Of a stretch of 64,000 nucleotides of DNA, positions 1 to 7,509 are shown piece after piece; position 1 is the first letter of the stretch; every line of letters starts with the position of its first letter. The DNA comes from Shewanella sp. KT0246. Its GTDB lineage: Bacteria > Pseudomonadota > Gammaproteobacteria > Enterobacterales > Shewanellaceae. Position numbers and translations under genes: made by a program. The stretch covers positions 1 to 64,000 of the forward strand of contig NZ_BPEV01000009.1 in assembly GCF_019654955.1 (NCBI RefSeq). The letters are read 5' to 3'. The notes under the pieces were generated by a model. The model was not told the DNA's origin. It did not search any database and saw only the letters and a program-made list of their open reading frames with translations.

Positions 1-83
1 CTATTGAATATTAATGAGTTTCAATTGAATGAATAAAGAACAAACAACTGAATTTAAAAACTTTAAATCAATCATAAAACTTG

Positions 84-89
84 TATAAT
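84..89 (+). promoter_or_regulatory. -10 box of the tRNA-Arg promoter
   Basis: A perfect TATAAT lies 9 bp upstream of the mature tRNA 5' end. A weak -35 candidate (TTTAAA, 62-67) precedes it at 16-bp spacing. Assignment is by position and consensus only. Confidence 0.5.
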
Positions 90-98
90 TAGCAAAGT

Positions 99-174
99 CT
101 CCCTATAGCTCAACAGGATAGAGCAGTCGCCTCCTAAGCGATCGATCAGGGTTCGAGTCCTTGTGGGGAGACCA
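99..174 (+). tRNA. tRNA-Arg (anticodon CCU)
   Basis: A full cloverleaf can be drawn by eye. The acceptor stem CTCCCTA pairs with TGGGGAG, followed by discriminator A and an encoded CCA at 172-174. The D stem is GCTC/GAGC. The anticodon stem GTCGC/GCGAT closes the loop CTCCTAA, giving anticodon CCT, which reads AGG (Arg). The T stem CAGGG/CCTTG closes loop TTCGAGT. The gene stands alone here and its 3' end faces the last gene of the pse cluster only about 36 bp away, a layout that would suit an integration site, although no integrase or duplicated tRNA 3' end was seen. Confidence 0.96.
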
Positions 175-210
175 CAGTTAACTTCAATCAAGCCTCCTAT
201 TATTCAATTA

Positions 211-1356
211 TTATAATTTAATCACTGAATGAATTTCTGACACTTTTTTAGGGAGCTGTATCGAGCGACTAAAGTTGAACTTTTTATTTACTATTGTAAT
301 TCGAGTATCAATAGATACAGGGGTTCTTCCAGTTTCTAACCTTGAAAAGTTACGATTCTTACTTTCACCAATGTAATGATACTCATGATCAGAATCATAT
401 CCACGAACGAAACCTGGCAAGGTCGCTAAAACATCAAAATTATTACCCAGTAATGTCCCTTTAAATGAGTTGAGTACTTTAAGACCAAACTCATCACAAA
501 TAACACTGTGAGGCATTGTCAGATTATTAATGATGACATTCATTTCTCCAGTGATTAAGTCCACTTCAATGATACCGCCATCAAAACTGTTACGTTTCCA
601 GTTACCTGTGACGGAGAACATTGAAACATAGGCAAAATCATCAACAATGAAAATATCATTACAATGGTGTTGAGCACTGCCAAATCGAGCTAACTTTTCA
701 CTAAATTTGTACTTAAATACCTCTTTCCCCTGATGGTTTACCCCAATAATACAGTCACCATAACTTGACACGATGACCCATAATGATTTGTACTTTCTTA
801 ACCCATGAGCCCTAAGCCCTTCTGGCAATTCGATTTGATGACATACTTCAAAATCTTTGTTCATCAACATGATACCGTCACCCTGAGAAGAAAATGCAAA
901 ACCTTCGTCATCATGACGAATCAAACCATGGGTATTACCTTTAAATAACTGTTTTGCAGAAGGGTACTCATCAGTTTCTTGGATCAAATATATTCCTCCA
1001 CCAGAAAAAGTTTCCGCAGAGGAAGGTAGACCACTACTCACAAGAAATTGAAATTGAGTCTCTTCAAGTTGACTCATTTCCATTCTTTCACTTAATAATT
1101 CGGCCACATCCGCATCTTGACCCCAAACAAATCCGTAAGCATTAAGCTGATGTTTAACTTCAGTTACTGACGTAGTACACACTATCACTTTGTAATGAGC
1201 CGATAAGCCATTTAGCTCATTTGGGCTTTTAACTGGAACACCGTGAAACAATGAGCCTTGTAAGTCGACACTGTTATCGACAATGAATTCTGGCATCAAA
1301 TGTAGGTTTTTTTCGGCAACAGTACCACTACCGAACAAGATAATTTTTTTCATCAT
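211..1356 (-). CDS. DUF4915-like beta-propeller protein, last gene of the pse cluster
   Basis: Role unknown. Residues 1-80 look like a small Rossmann-type fold (FGSGTVAEKN, then IVDNS and GVPVKSP), similar in style to the N-terminal domains of sugar-modifying PglD-like proteins. From about residue 100 the protein resembles the DUF4915/TIGR03032 propeller family, with HGLIRHDDEG, a QHHCNDIFIVDD stretch, MPHSVICDEFGLKVLNS and LPGFVRGYD. There is no signal peptide, so it should be cytoplasmic. Two adjacent ATGs (1356 and 1353) follow AAGGATT; the second has the better spacing. It starts 8 bp after the stop of the amidotransferase-like gene and is surely co-transcribed with it. Family match is from memory of the motifs; a role in the glycan pathway is inferred from position only. 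Confidence 0.7.
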   Translation of the reverse strand: MMKKIILFGSGTVAEKNLHLMPEFIVDNSVDLQGSLFHGVPVKSPNELNGLSAHYKVIVCTTSVTEVKHQLNAYGFVWGQDADVAELLSERMEMSQLEETQFQFLVSSGLPSSAETFSGGGIYLIQETDEYPSAKQLFKGNTHGLIRHDDEGFAFSSQGDGIMLMNKDFEVCHQIELPEGLRAHGLRKYKSLWVIVSSYGDCIIGVNHQGKEVFKYKFSEKLARFGSAQHHCNDIFIVDDFAYVSMFSVTGNWKRNSFDGGIIEVDLITGEMNVIINNLTMPHSVICDEFGLKVLNSFKGTLLGNNFDVLATLPGFVRGYDSDHEYHYIGESKNRNFSRLETGRTPVSIDTRITIVNKKFNFSRSIQLPKKVSEIHSVIKL

Positions 1357-1364
1357 AATCCTTT

Positions 1365-2552
1365 TTAAATACTGATACCTTTTGCGAAATATAAGTGATG
1401 TTCTTTAGGGGAGAAGCTAGGTGACATCATCTTTGAAAGGCTTTCGGGCAATTTAGGTGTAGGAGGTATTGCTTCATTAACATCACTTTGAATTAAGTGT
1501 TTAACCTTGCCTAAACGATGTTTTACATACCAATCGTAACCACTTTCTGTCACATCAAGCCACTTAAAAAAAGGTTTAATGTTTGCGGGTTGTTGCTGAT
1601 ATTTATGAGCAAGCTCGGTTGCTTGCTCTAAAGTGACTCGCCCATGTCTAATTTCTCTGGTTAATTGATCAGTTACTTTTCGATAGCCTGTGCGTTGATA
1701 TTTTAAAATATCATGCAGTTCATAATAAACAGAGCTACCGGCACGTTCATAACAATCAAATGTGGCACGACTCAATTGAGGTTGAAAACCATGTTCAACC
1801 ATAGCTTTATTTTGCAACAATGGGTCCCACTTAAAATAATTACTTAAATAAATTCCTGTGACGCCTTTTTTGCTTAACGATGAAATATTGGGATATTGAT
1901 AGTAATTGAGGTGTCGTAAATCAATTTGAGCACCATTACCAATTAACTCTTCCAAGCTGATATCACACATATCGTGTTGCAACCTGCTCCATTGACTCAT
2001 TTCAACTCTATCATGATGAGTAAACTTACCAACTTGCTCAATAGCTTGGTGCCCCCCCCAAATGACGAGTGGAATATTTCGTTCATTCGCTACATGCACA
2101 GGAAAAGAAGTATGAAGAGCATGGAAAGGTAATTGAATATGATCAAATTTGCGCAGTGATGTTCTTACTAAATCTTTATAAACTCTAATGTCAGGATTGA
2201 AAACGAACGAATCAACATCAAAGTGGGTAATCAGATTATGTAAGTTATACCAACCAATATCATTATTAAAATAATTATTCACACAGACAACTAATGGAGA
2301 TAGGCCAAGCTCTAGTACTTTTTCAAGTACATAATAATCGTCAGCATCTCCAACGACCGGTACAACACAGTCATAACTATTATTTTTACTTTTATGTTTT
2401 TCTAAAAGAGTTTCAAGTTGCCCTCTTTTAAGCTGCCAATCTATTTGATACTTCTCTAGATGAGTATCACAACCTGAACAAGTATTTTGGTATAACGCTA
2501 ATCCAAATGGATGTGCAGTGTTATATAAACATGTTGGACATTGTTTAACCAT
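1365..2552 (-). CDS. Second N-acetyl sugar amidotransferase-like protein, PP-loop degenerate
   Basis: Related to the WbpG/PseA/WbuX amidotransferases that turn an N-acyl group on a sugar into an amidine. It keeps the N-terminal zinc-type cysteines (C5, C8, C25, C28) and general layout, but the position where active members have SGGKDS reads VVGDADDYY (about residues 66-74), so ATP pyrophosphatase chemistry is doubtful. The start is taken at the ATG at 2552, 8 bp inside the HisF-like gene and preceded by AAAGG at good spacing, giving 395 residues; an upstream in-frame start at 2600 would add 16 residues and is unlikely. Possible roles are a non-catalytic partner of the intact homologue at 3874-5016 or a diverged enzyme. 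Confidence 0.75.
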   Translation of the reverse strand: MVKQCPTCLYNTAHPFGLALYQNTCSGCDTHLEKYQIDWQLKRGQLETLLEKHKSKNNSYDCVVPVVGDADDYYVLEKVLELGLSPLVVCVNNYFNNDIGWYNLHNLITHFDVDSFVFNPDIRVYKDLVRTSLRKFDHIQLPFHALHTSFPVHVANERNIPLVIWGGHQAIEQVGKFTHHDRVEMSQWSRLQHDMCDISLEELIGNGAQIDLRHLNYYQYPNISSLSKKGVTGIYLSNYFKWDPLLQNKAMVEHGFQPQLSRATFDCYERAGSSVYYELHDILKYQRTGYRKVTDQLTREIRHGRVTLEQATELAHKYQQQPANIKPFFKWLDVTESGYDWYVKHRLGKVKHLIQSDVNEAIPPTPKLPESLSKMMSPSFSPKEHHLYFAKGISI

Positions 2553-3252
2553 AATTATGAGCCTTTCTTGAATACTCACGATGTAACACTTTATTCTCAA
2601 CTAACACTGCAGCATATTGCTGCTCCAGAGCCCATTTGATAGAAGCTTGAGAAATACCGCCACTGACAATAATACGGGAACTTTCAAACGGCAACTGGGT
2701 CATTAATTGCGTCCGAAAACCTGAATAACCACCTTCATTATCGGTGTCATATATAATGATTTCATTTGCAAAAGTACTGATTAAATCCATGTCAATATTA
2801 GCAATATCAATAAGCGACGCAGAAGAGAGATGGCAAACTTTGGCAATATCATCATTAAAAGACATAGGTAATAAGCACTGAATGGCTTGACGACCCATTA
2901 GATGAACAGCCTTGTCTAATAATTCAATATTTTGTTCTAAAAATGCCGTTGACAAAATTAATCTTTCAATAGGAAGGTTAGATAGTTTGTAGAGCATCTC
3001 GACGCTTCGAATGCCGCCGCCAAAGCTGATTGGAGTCGACGTGTTCAGTGATGAAATAACAGCTAAATCCATTTCAAAACCAGATACAGAATCCGTTGCT
3101 CTTACGGGACGAATAATTGCAATCTCGTCACACTCATAACTTTCTAAAGCGTTAACAACAGTCTGTAATGTTCCTAGAGGTCTCAACTTATTCCAATGAT
3201 ATGATTGATAACACTGTCCTTCGTGCAATAGAACTATCGCGCCTTCTCTCAC
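2545..3252 (-). CDS. HisF-like cyclase-subunit paralogue (amidotransferase accessory)
   Basis: A TIM-barrel protein of 235 residues related to HisF, the cyclase half of imidazole glycerol phosphate synthase. Phosphate-binding style motifs ISFGGGIRS and IIVSGGISQ are present. In O-antigen and flagellin clusters such paralogues pair with a HisH-like glutaminase to deliver ammonia to a WbpG/PseA-type amidotransferase; they do not make histidine. Here it lies between its HisH-like partner (11-bp gap) and a second amidotransferase-like gene that it overlaps by 8 bp. No other histidine genes are nearby, which supports the sugar-pathway role. Function is from family knowledge and context. Confidence 0.82.
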   Translation of the reverse strand: MREGAIVLLHEGQCYQSYHWNKLRPLGTLQTVVNALESYECDEIAIIRPVRATDSVSGFEMDLAVISSLNTSTPISFGGGIRSVEMLYKLSNLPIERLILSTAFLEQNIELLDKAVHLMGRQAIQCLLPMSFNDDIAKVCHLSSASLIDIANIDMDLISTFANEIIIYDTDNEGGYSGFRTQLMTQLPFESSRIIVSGGISQASIKWALEQQYAAVLVENKVLHREYSRKAHNYG

Positions 3253-3263
3253 TTTACGTATCC

Positions 3264-3884
3264 TTATAACATCAACTTCAATAGCTCATGTCCTGTCTGC
3301 TGACTTTTTTCAGGATGAAACTGTAATCCTAAAATATTATCCTTCACCAACATCGCATTGTATTTATTGAATGATTCGCTGATGGGCAATTCAAAAGCAT
3401 CAACGTCTCCGGTGTGTTGATAACCATACTCATGATTATAAAAAACACGGCCTGTTACTTTTTGCTTTCGAGTTAGTTGAGAAGGTGAACAAAAAGCACT
3501 TTGACGCAAATTACATTTTTGTAAATCAAAGCTCTCCCAGCCATTATGAGTAGTATCAGAAAGCTTAATGACTTCACCTGGTAATAGCCCCAATCCTTCA
3601 ATACCACCATCTTCTTCAGTGTGCGAGCTAAGCACTTGAAAACCCAAACATATGCCTATAAGTCTTTTGCCTGATTCTGTGTGTTCTATAATCGCTTTAT
3701 CAAAACTACCCGATTTTAATCGTTCCATATAAAAACCAGCAGCACCGACGCCAGGTAATATCAAAATATCAGACTTTATATCACTGGCACGATGCACGAT
3801 TCGAGTTGAAATAAATGCACTTTCAATCCAATGTTGAATTGATCTCACATTACCCGCTCCAATTGATAGAATATCAACCGACAT
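3264..3884 (-). CDS. HisH-like glutamine amidotransferase (ammonia donor)
   Basis: Class I glutaminase of 206 residues related to HisH. The catalytic triad is visible: Cys79 in GICLGFQ, His190 and Glu192 in LQFHPEKS. It should hydrolyse glutamine and pass ammonia through the HisF-like subunit to the PseA-type enzyme encoded just upstream. The ATG at 3884 is preferred because GGAG precedes it by 6 bp; a TTG at 3896 would add four residues. It overlaps the 3' end of the amidotransferase gene by 11 bp, suggesting translational coupling and stoichiometric production. Confidence 0.88.
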   Translation of the reverse strand: MSVDILSIGAGNVRSIQHWIESAFISTRIVHRASDIKSDILILPGVGAAGFYMERLKSGSFDKAIIEHTESGKRLIGICLGFQVLSSHTEEDGGIEGLGLLPGEVIKLSDTTHNGWESFDLQKCNLRQSAFCSPSQLTRKQKVTGRVFYNHEYGYQHTGDVDAFELPISESFNKYNAMLVKDNILGLQFHPEKSQQTGHELLKLML

Positions 3885-5016
3885 AATCGACTCCAACAGT
3901 GAACTTTCTCTTTGGCCTACTTTCTTTATTGATTGTAAACAATTTGGGATTAATCCATTTATTTGCTATCTGCCAGAATTCAGCAACAGTGATCCCGACA
4001 TAATCTGCGTAATTTTTTATAATGTTATCCCCACAAACACCATCAAATTCAGCAACAATAGCAATAGCTTTCTTTCTGCTTATTTGGCCATTTCGTATTT
4101 TTTCATTCACCGAATCTGTCGCTCGACCAAAACCAAATTTATAATACTTAAGCATCATATTGATATTAGTAAATTCTTCATCAATCATTGAAGCATTGGA
4201 TAAGTCACCCGTAATATGTTCATCATGAGGTCTTAACGTTAATCCCTGTAATGCGGCATAAGCCGAATTATCATCGTTACTCCAATCATCCCAAGCCGCA
4301 CCTAAATAAAATATATTGATTTTATGTTTGTCGAATCCTATTTCGTCAGGGTAAATATAGTGTTCAGCAAGGTGTGGAGAACTAACCTGTTCTTTAATCC
4401 AATCGGTTCCGCCATCTGTTAGCGTATTTAGTTTACGTAAATTATTTCCGTCAAACTCATCAATCCCCTCAACGGCAGCATCGCCGACTTGTAATGCTGG
4501 ATTTTCCCCCCAAAATATGGTGTTCACCCCCATTTCTATTGCTAAACGAGGTACCGTAGAAAACAGTGACATTTCGGTAGATTTACAAACATTACCAAAC
4601 TGTCTAAAAGAAGCTAAAGCTAGCTGTGCTGCAGTTTTTGGGGCTGGGGTTGCAACAATAACATCAAAACCCATTTCAATTAAATTAGAAAGGTTTTTGG
4701 CTCCGATATCAGTCATTTGTTTAGGTGGGTAAGCACAACATACAAGTAATGGCCTTAACCCTAAACGATCACGCACCCAATGGGCTTGTCGGGTACTATC
4801 TTTACCGCCACTGACCCCAACAATGCAATCATACGCACCTTTATTACGTTGTTTGGCGCGACTTGTGATGATTTTCTTTTGTAATTGCTCAAGTTTTACC
4901 CTTGAAGTCGTCAGTTGATCGCTACCTGAATATTGGCAAGCAATACAAATACCCGTGTCATTAAATGAGGCATTCGGCCTCAAATTAGTCGTTAAACAGC
5001 TTTTACAATATTTCAT
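3874..5016 (-). CDS. pseA: PseA/WbpG-type N-acetyl sugar amidotransferase
   Basis: Cytoplasmic 380-residue enzyme of the family that adenylates an N-acyl oxygen and replaces it with nitrogen from the HisH/HisF pair, giving an acetamidino (amidine) sugar. Two CxxC motifs (C4/C7, C24/C27) probably bind zinc, and an intact PP-loop SGGKDS lies at residues 69-74 after YDCIVGV. FWGENPALQVGD is typical of the family. It is the first gene after a 139-bp gap from the methylase gene and leads the hisH-hisF-like pair. PseA in Campylobacter acts on pseudaminic acid, and the surrounding genes make that sugar, so the assignment is strong; the exact substrate form is inferred. Confidence 0.88.
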   Translation of the reverse strand: MKYCKSCLTTNLRPNASFNDTGICIACQYSGSDQLTTSRVKLEQLQKKIITSRAKQRNKGAYDCIVGVSGGKDSTRQAHWVRDRLGLRPLLVCCAYPPKQMTDIGAKNLSNLIEMGFDVIVATPAPKTAAQLALASFRQFGNVCKSTEMSLFSTVPRLAIEMGVNTIFWGENPALQVGDAAVEGIDEFDGNNLRKLNTLTDGGTDWIKEQVSSPHLAEHYIYPDEIGFDKHKINIFYLGAAWDDWSNDDNSAYAALQGLTLRPHDEHITGDLSNASMIDEEFTNINMMLKYYKFGFGRATDSVNEKIRNGQISRKKAIAIVAEFDGVCGDNIIKNYADYVGITVAEFWQIANKWINPKLFTINKESRPKRKFTVGVDYVG

Positions 5017-5155
5017 TTGAACTCGACTCTGACTTCATCAATTACAATAAGTTATCTCTAACTATTTACAGTTCACATAAACTTTCAAATATTCATAAAT
5101 TACAGTTCTATAAACATCATTTAAATCTCAGCACACATGGCATGTGAACATGTCT

Positions 5156-5779
5156 TTATTTTGCTTTTTTTTCGAGCAAAAACCAATTCAAATCATCTTT
5201 AGGGTAAGCCGTATCTCGATGATAAACAAAGCCATAATCTACAAGAGTTAAATCTTTAAACATATCTAGCATTTCTCCTGCAAAATCACGCTTAAACAAT
5301 TTACCGGCATGACCACGGTACGGAACTTCAACAGGAGTCGGGTTGTAATACTCAATAACACATATGTATCGAGAACTTGAACGATATAGGGCTTGATAAA
5401 CAGTCGTTAAATCTTCAGGGTTAATATGAATTAACACACCTTTAATGAAGCAAAGATCATAAGCCTTTTCAGGTGAGTAGCTCAAAATGGAATCATGAAA
5501 CACTTCAATATTTTGATTTTTTTTAAGCTCTGTAACCGCTTGAGCATTAATCTCTATCGCTGATAGTTTTGCATTCGGGCGCAACAATTCAATGGCTTTG
5601 AGGTTCATCCCAATGTTAGCACCAAATTCAATAATACTCTTCGTTGCGCCTGTTCGTTTTAAAATTGACGAAAATAGTACTGCATTACTCGCTATTAGCT
5701 CTTTATTATCATTACGGTCAATATAATTATTACCAAATTCGCCCGCCCAGAATGACTCTTGTTCAGTTTTGTAACTCAC
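5156..5779 (-). CDS. Pseudaminic acid biosynthesis-associated methylase
   Basis: Class I SAM-dependent methyltransferase of 207 residues. The SAM-binding motif I is IIEFGANIGMNLKAI and the acidic post-motif is LSAIEINA. The sequence fits the family annotated as pseudaminic acid biosynthesis-associated methylase (TIGR03587), which is found only inside such clusters. The start is a GTG at 5779 with AGGAG seven to eight bases upstream; no in-frame ATG is better placed. It begins 19 bp after the pseI stop. The methyl acceptor is unknown; the amidino nitrogen or a sugar hydroxyl are the obvious candidates given the neighbouring amidotransferase. Confidence 0.87.
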   Translation of the reverse strand: MSYKTEQESFWAGEFGNNYIDRNDNKELIASNAVLFSSILKRTGATKSIIEFGANIGMNLKAIELLRPNAKLSAIEINAQAVTELKKNQNIEVFHDSILSYSPEKAYDLCFIKGVLIHINPEDLTTVYQALYRSSSRYICVIEYYNPTPVEVPYRGHAGKLFKRDFAGEMLDMFKDLTLVDYGFVYHRDTAYPKDDLNWFLLEKKAK

Positions 5780-5798
5780 GTCATGTCTCCTAAAGAAA

Positions 5799-6869
5799 TT
5801 ATTTTTTTACAATTTGTTCTATCAAAAGAGCCTCAGTCATTGCTGTACCACGCTCGATATTTGCTATAGCTTTTTTGCCAATGATTTGGTCGAGATATTT
5901 GGGGGGGAAGCCAAATCCAGGGCGAATACTTTTTACGTTATCAACTGTAAACTCTTCACCTTGCTTGACGTCTTTGACTACATACAAAGAACGACGAAAC
6001 TTTACATTGCCTTTTTCTGCTTCTGTTCTTTCATAGGTCACTTTACCTAGTGCTTGCCAAGCGGTTTTAGCATCATTAACCAACTGAGCAAGCTCTTTAG
6101 GTTCTAATGAAAAGCTATCATCGGCTCCACCACCACGTCGGTCTAAAGTCACATGTTTCTCAATTAAACACGCCCCTAAAGCAACAGAAGCTACTGCAGT
6201 CGCATTATCAATAGTATGATCTGATAACCCAGCCAATACGCCAAAGTAATTAGCGATATCAGATATCGTTTTCAAATTATATTGTTCAGCGGGTGCTGGG
6301 TAGCCACTGACACAATGCAAAATAACTAACTCCTTACAACCATGATGGTGAGCTGTCTCAATGGCTTCTTGAATTTCTTGTTTATCCGCCATTCCTGTCG
6401 ACATAATCATCGGCTTACCAGTTTGAGCAACTCGTTTAATTAAGGGTAAATCAACTAGCTCAAACGACGCGATTTTATAAGCTGGAGTATTTAACTCTTC
6501 TAACAAATCCACCGCTGTATTATCAAACGGTGAACTAAAAATTGTTATTCCTAACTCTTTTGCTTTTTCAAACAGCGACTTATGCCAATCCCAGGGGGTA
6601 TGAGCCCATTGGTAAAGCTCATATAGGTTTCGACCAGACCATAACCCGTCATTTATTTGAAAGTCTTTCTTATTACAATTAATCGTAATTGTATCTGCTG
6701 TATAGGTCTGCAGTTTGATTGCATCAGCCCCTGCTTTTTTAGCCTGTTCCATAATGCTAAAAGCTCGATTGATGTCTCCATTATGATTAGCTGAGAGCTC
6801 TGCGATTATATATGGAGGATAATTTGGCCCAATTTTTCTACCTGAAATTTCAATATAATTTTTATCCAT
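5799..6869 (-). CDS. pseI: Pseudaminic acid synthase PseI
   Basis: Condenses phosphoenolpyruvate with the 2,4-diacylamino-2,4,6-trideoxy-altrose released by PseG to give the nine-carbon pseudaminic acid. The 356-residue sequence has the NeuB-type barrel (IAELSANHNG at 23-32, KLQTYTADT, IMSTGMA, LSDHTID, EKHVTLDRRGGGADD) and a C-terminal SAF/antifreeze-like domain from about residue 290 (RRSLYVVKDVKQGE, RPGFGFPP). Length matches the family. GGAGG lies 8 bp before the ATG, inside the end of the formyltransferase-like gene, with which it overlaps by 8 bp. NeuB/LegI relatives are the alternative, but the complete pseB-C-F-G set makes PseI the best call. Confidence 0.93.
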   Translation of the reverse strand: MDKNYIEISGRKIGPNYPPYIIAELSANHNGDINRAFSIMEQAKKAGADAIKLQTYTADTITINCNKKDFQINDGLWSGRNLYELYQWAHTPWDWHKSLFEKAKELGITIFSSPFDNTAVDLLEELNTPAYKIASFELVDLPLIKRVAQTGKPMIMSTGMADKQEIQEAIETAHHHGCKELVILHCVSGYPAPAEQYNLKTISDIANYFGVLAGLSDHTIDNATAVASVALGACLIEKHVTLDRRGGGADDSFSLEPKELAQLVNDAKTAWQALGKVTYERTEAEKGNVKFRRSLYVVKDVKQGEEFTVDNVKSIRPGFGFPPKYLDQIIGKKAIANIERGTAMTEALLIEQIVKK

Positions 6870-7509
6870 TCATTTCCTCCACTAAAATCTTATATTTTTT
6901 TCCATTAATAACGACAAAAGCAGGAAATCGTTCAGGGTCACAAACTCTTAACAAATTAAATTGAGAGTAAATCGATGCATTCTCATCTAACCGGCTATCA
7001 TCTTTAGTTCGTTTTCTATAGTACGTACCAATAGATTTACTTTGAGGATATGCACTTACGTTATCAATATGTTTACAAGCCCAGCTCATCAATTCGATTT
7101 CAGCTAGAAATAATTTATGATTAATCTCTTGATAAAGTTCTTTGCCAGTTAAGTGAATCGTTTTTTGACGCCAAATATCTCCTGTATCAACTTCATCTTC
7201 AGCATTGATTAATGAGAGCGTTAATTTATCTACTCCATTAATAATGTCCCACACATGTGGGCTCCAACCTCGCCCTCTTGGGAGGTCGCTTGCGTGTAGA
7301 ACTAAATTATAAGTAAACATCTCTCTCACATTTTTACTCACAATTTCTGAACATGAAACCAAGAATAAAATATCACCGGCATAATCTATCTCAGCTAAGG
7401 AATTTAATAATTTAATATTATACAGCTCAGATTTTTGCTGTTTCCAATCCTTTAAATAAGAATAAATAGGGTGAGCAGAGTTACTGCATATTATGGTTAT
7501 ATTTTTCAT
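6862..7509 (-). CDS. Formyltransferase-like protein in the pse operon
   Basis: A 215-residue protein of the 10-formyltetrahydrofolate-dependent formyltransferase fold. Family landmarks are H72 in VLHASDLPRGRG and D108 in VDTGDI. The Asn normally two residues before the His (N-x-H) is replaced by Val here. From memory, the HASDLP subfamily often has V or I there, so this may be normal for the subfamily. It sits between pseG (ATGA overlap) and pseI, where a PseH acetyltransferase might be expected; no PseH is present in the window. It could acylate the C4 amine of the PseC product with formyl instead of acetyl. Fold is well supported, substrate is inferred. Confidence 0.8.
   Translation of the reverse strand: MKNITIICSNSAHPIYSYLKDWKQQKSELYNIKLLNSLAEIDYAGDILFLVSCSEIVSKNVREMFTYNLVLHASDLPRGRGWSPHVWDIINGVDKLTLSLINAEDEVDTGDIWRQKTIHLTGKELYQEINHKLFLAEIELMSWACKHIDNVSAYPQSKSIGTYYRKRTKDDSRLDENASIYSQFNLLRVCDPERFPAFVVINGKKYKILVEEMNG

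Noticed and set aside
2545..3896. Histidine biosynthesis hisH/hisF
   Set aside because: No other his genes are nearby, and the pair is embedded in a nonulosonic acid cluster next to PP-loop sugar amidotransferases, so they are the amidotransferase-type paralogues.
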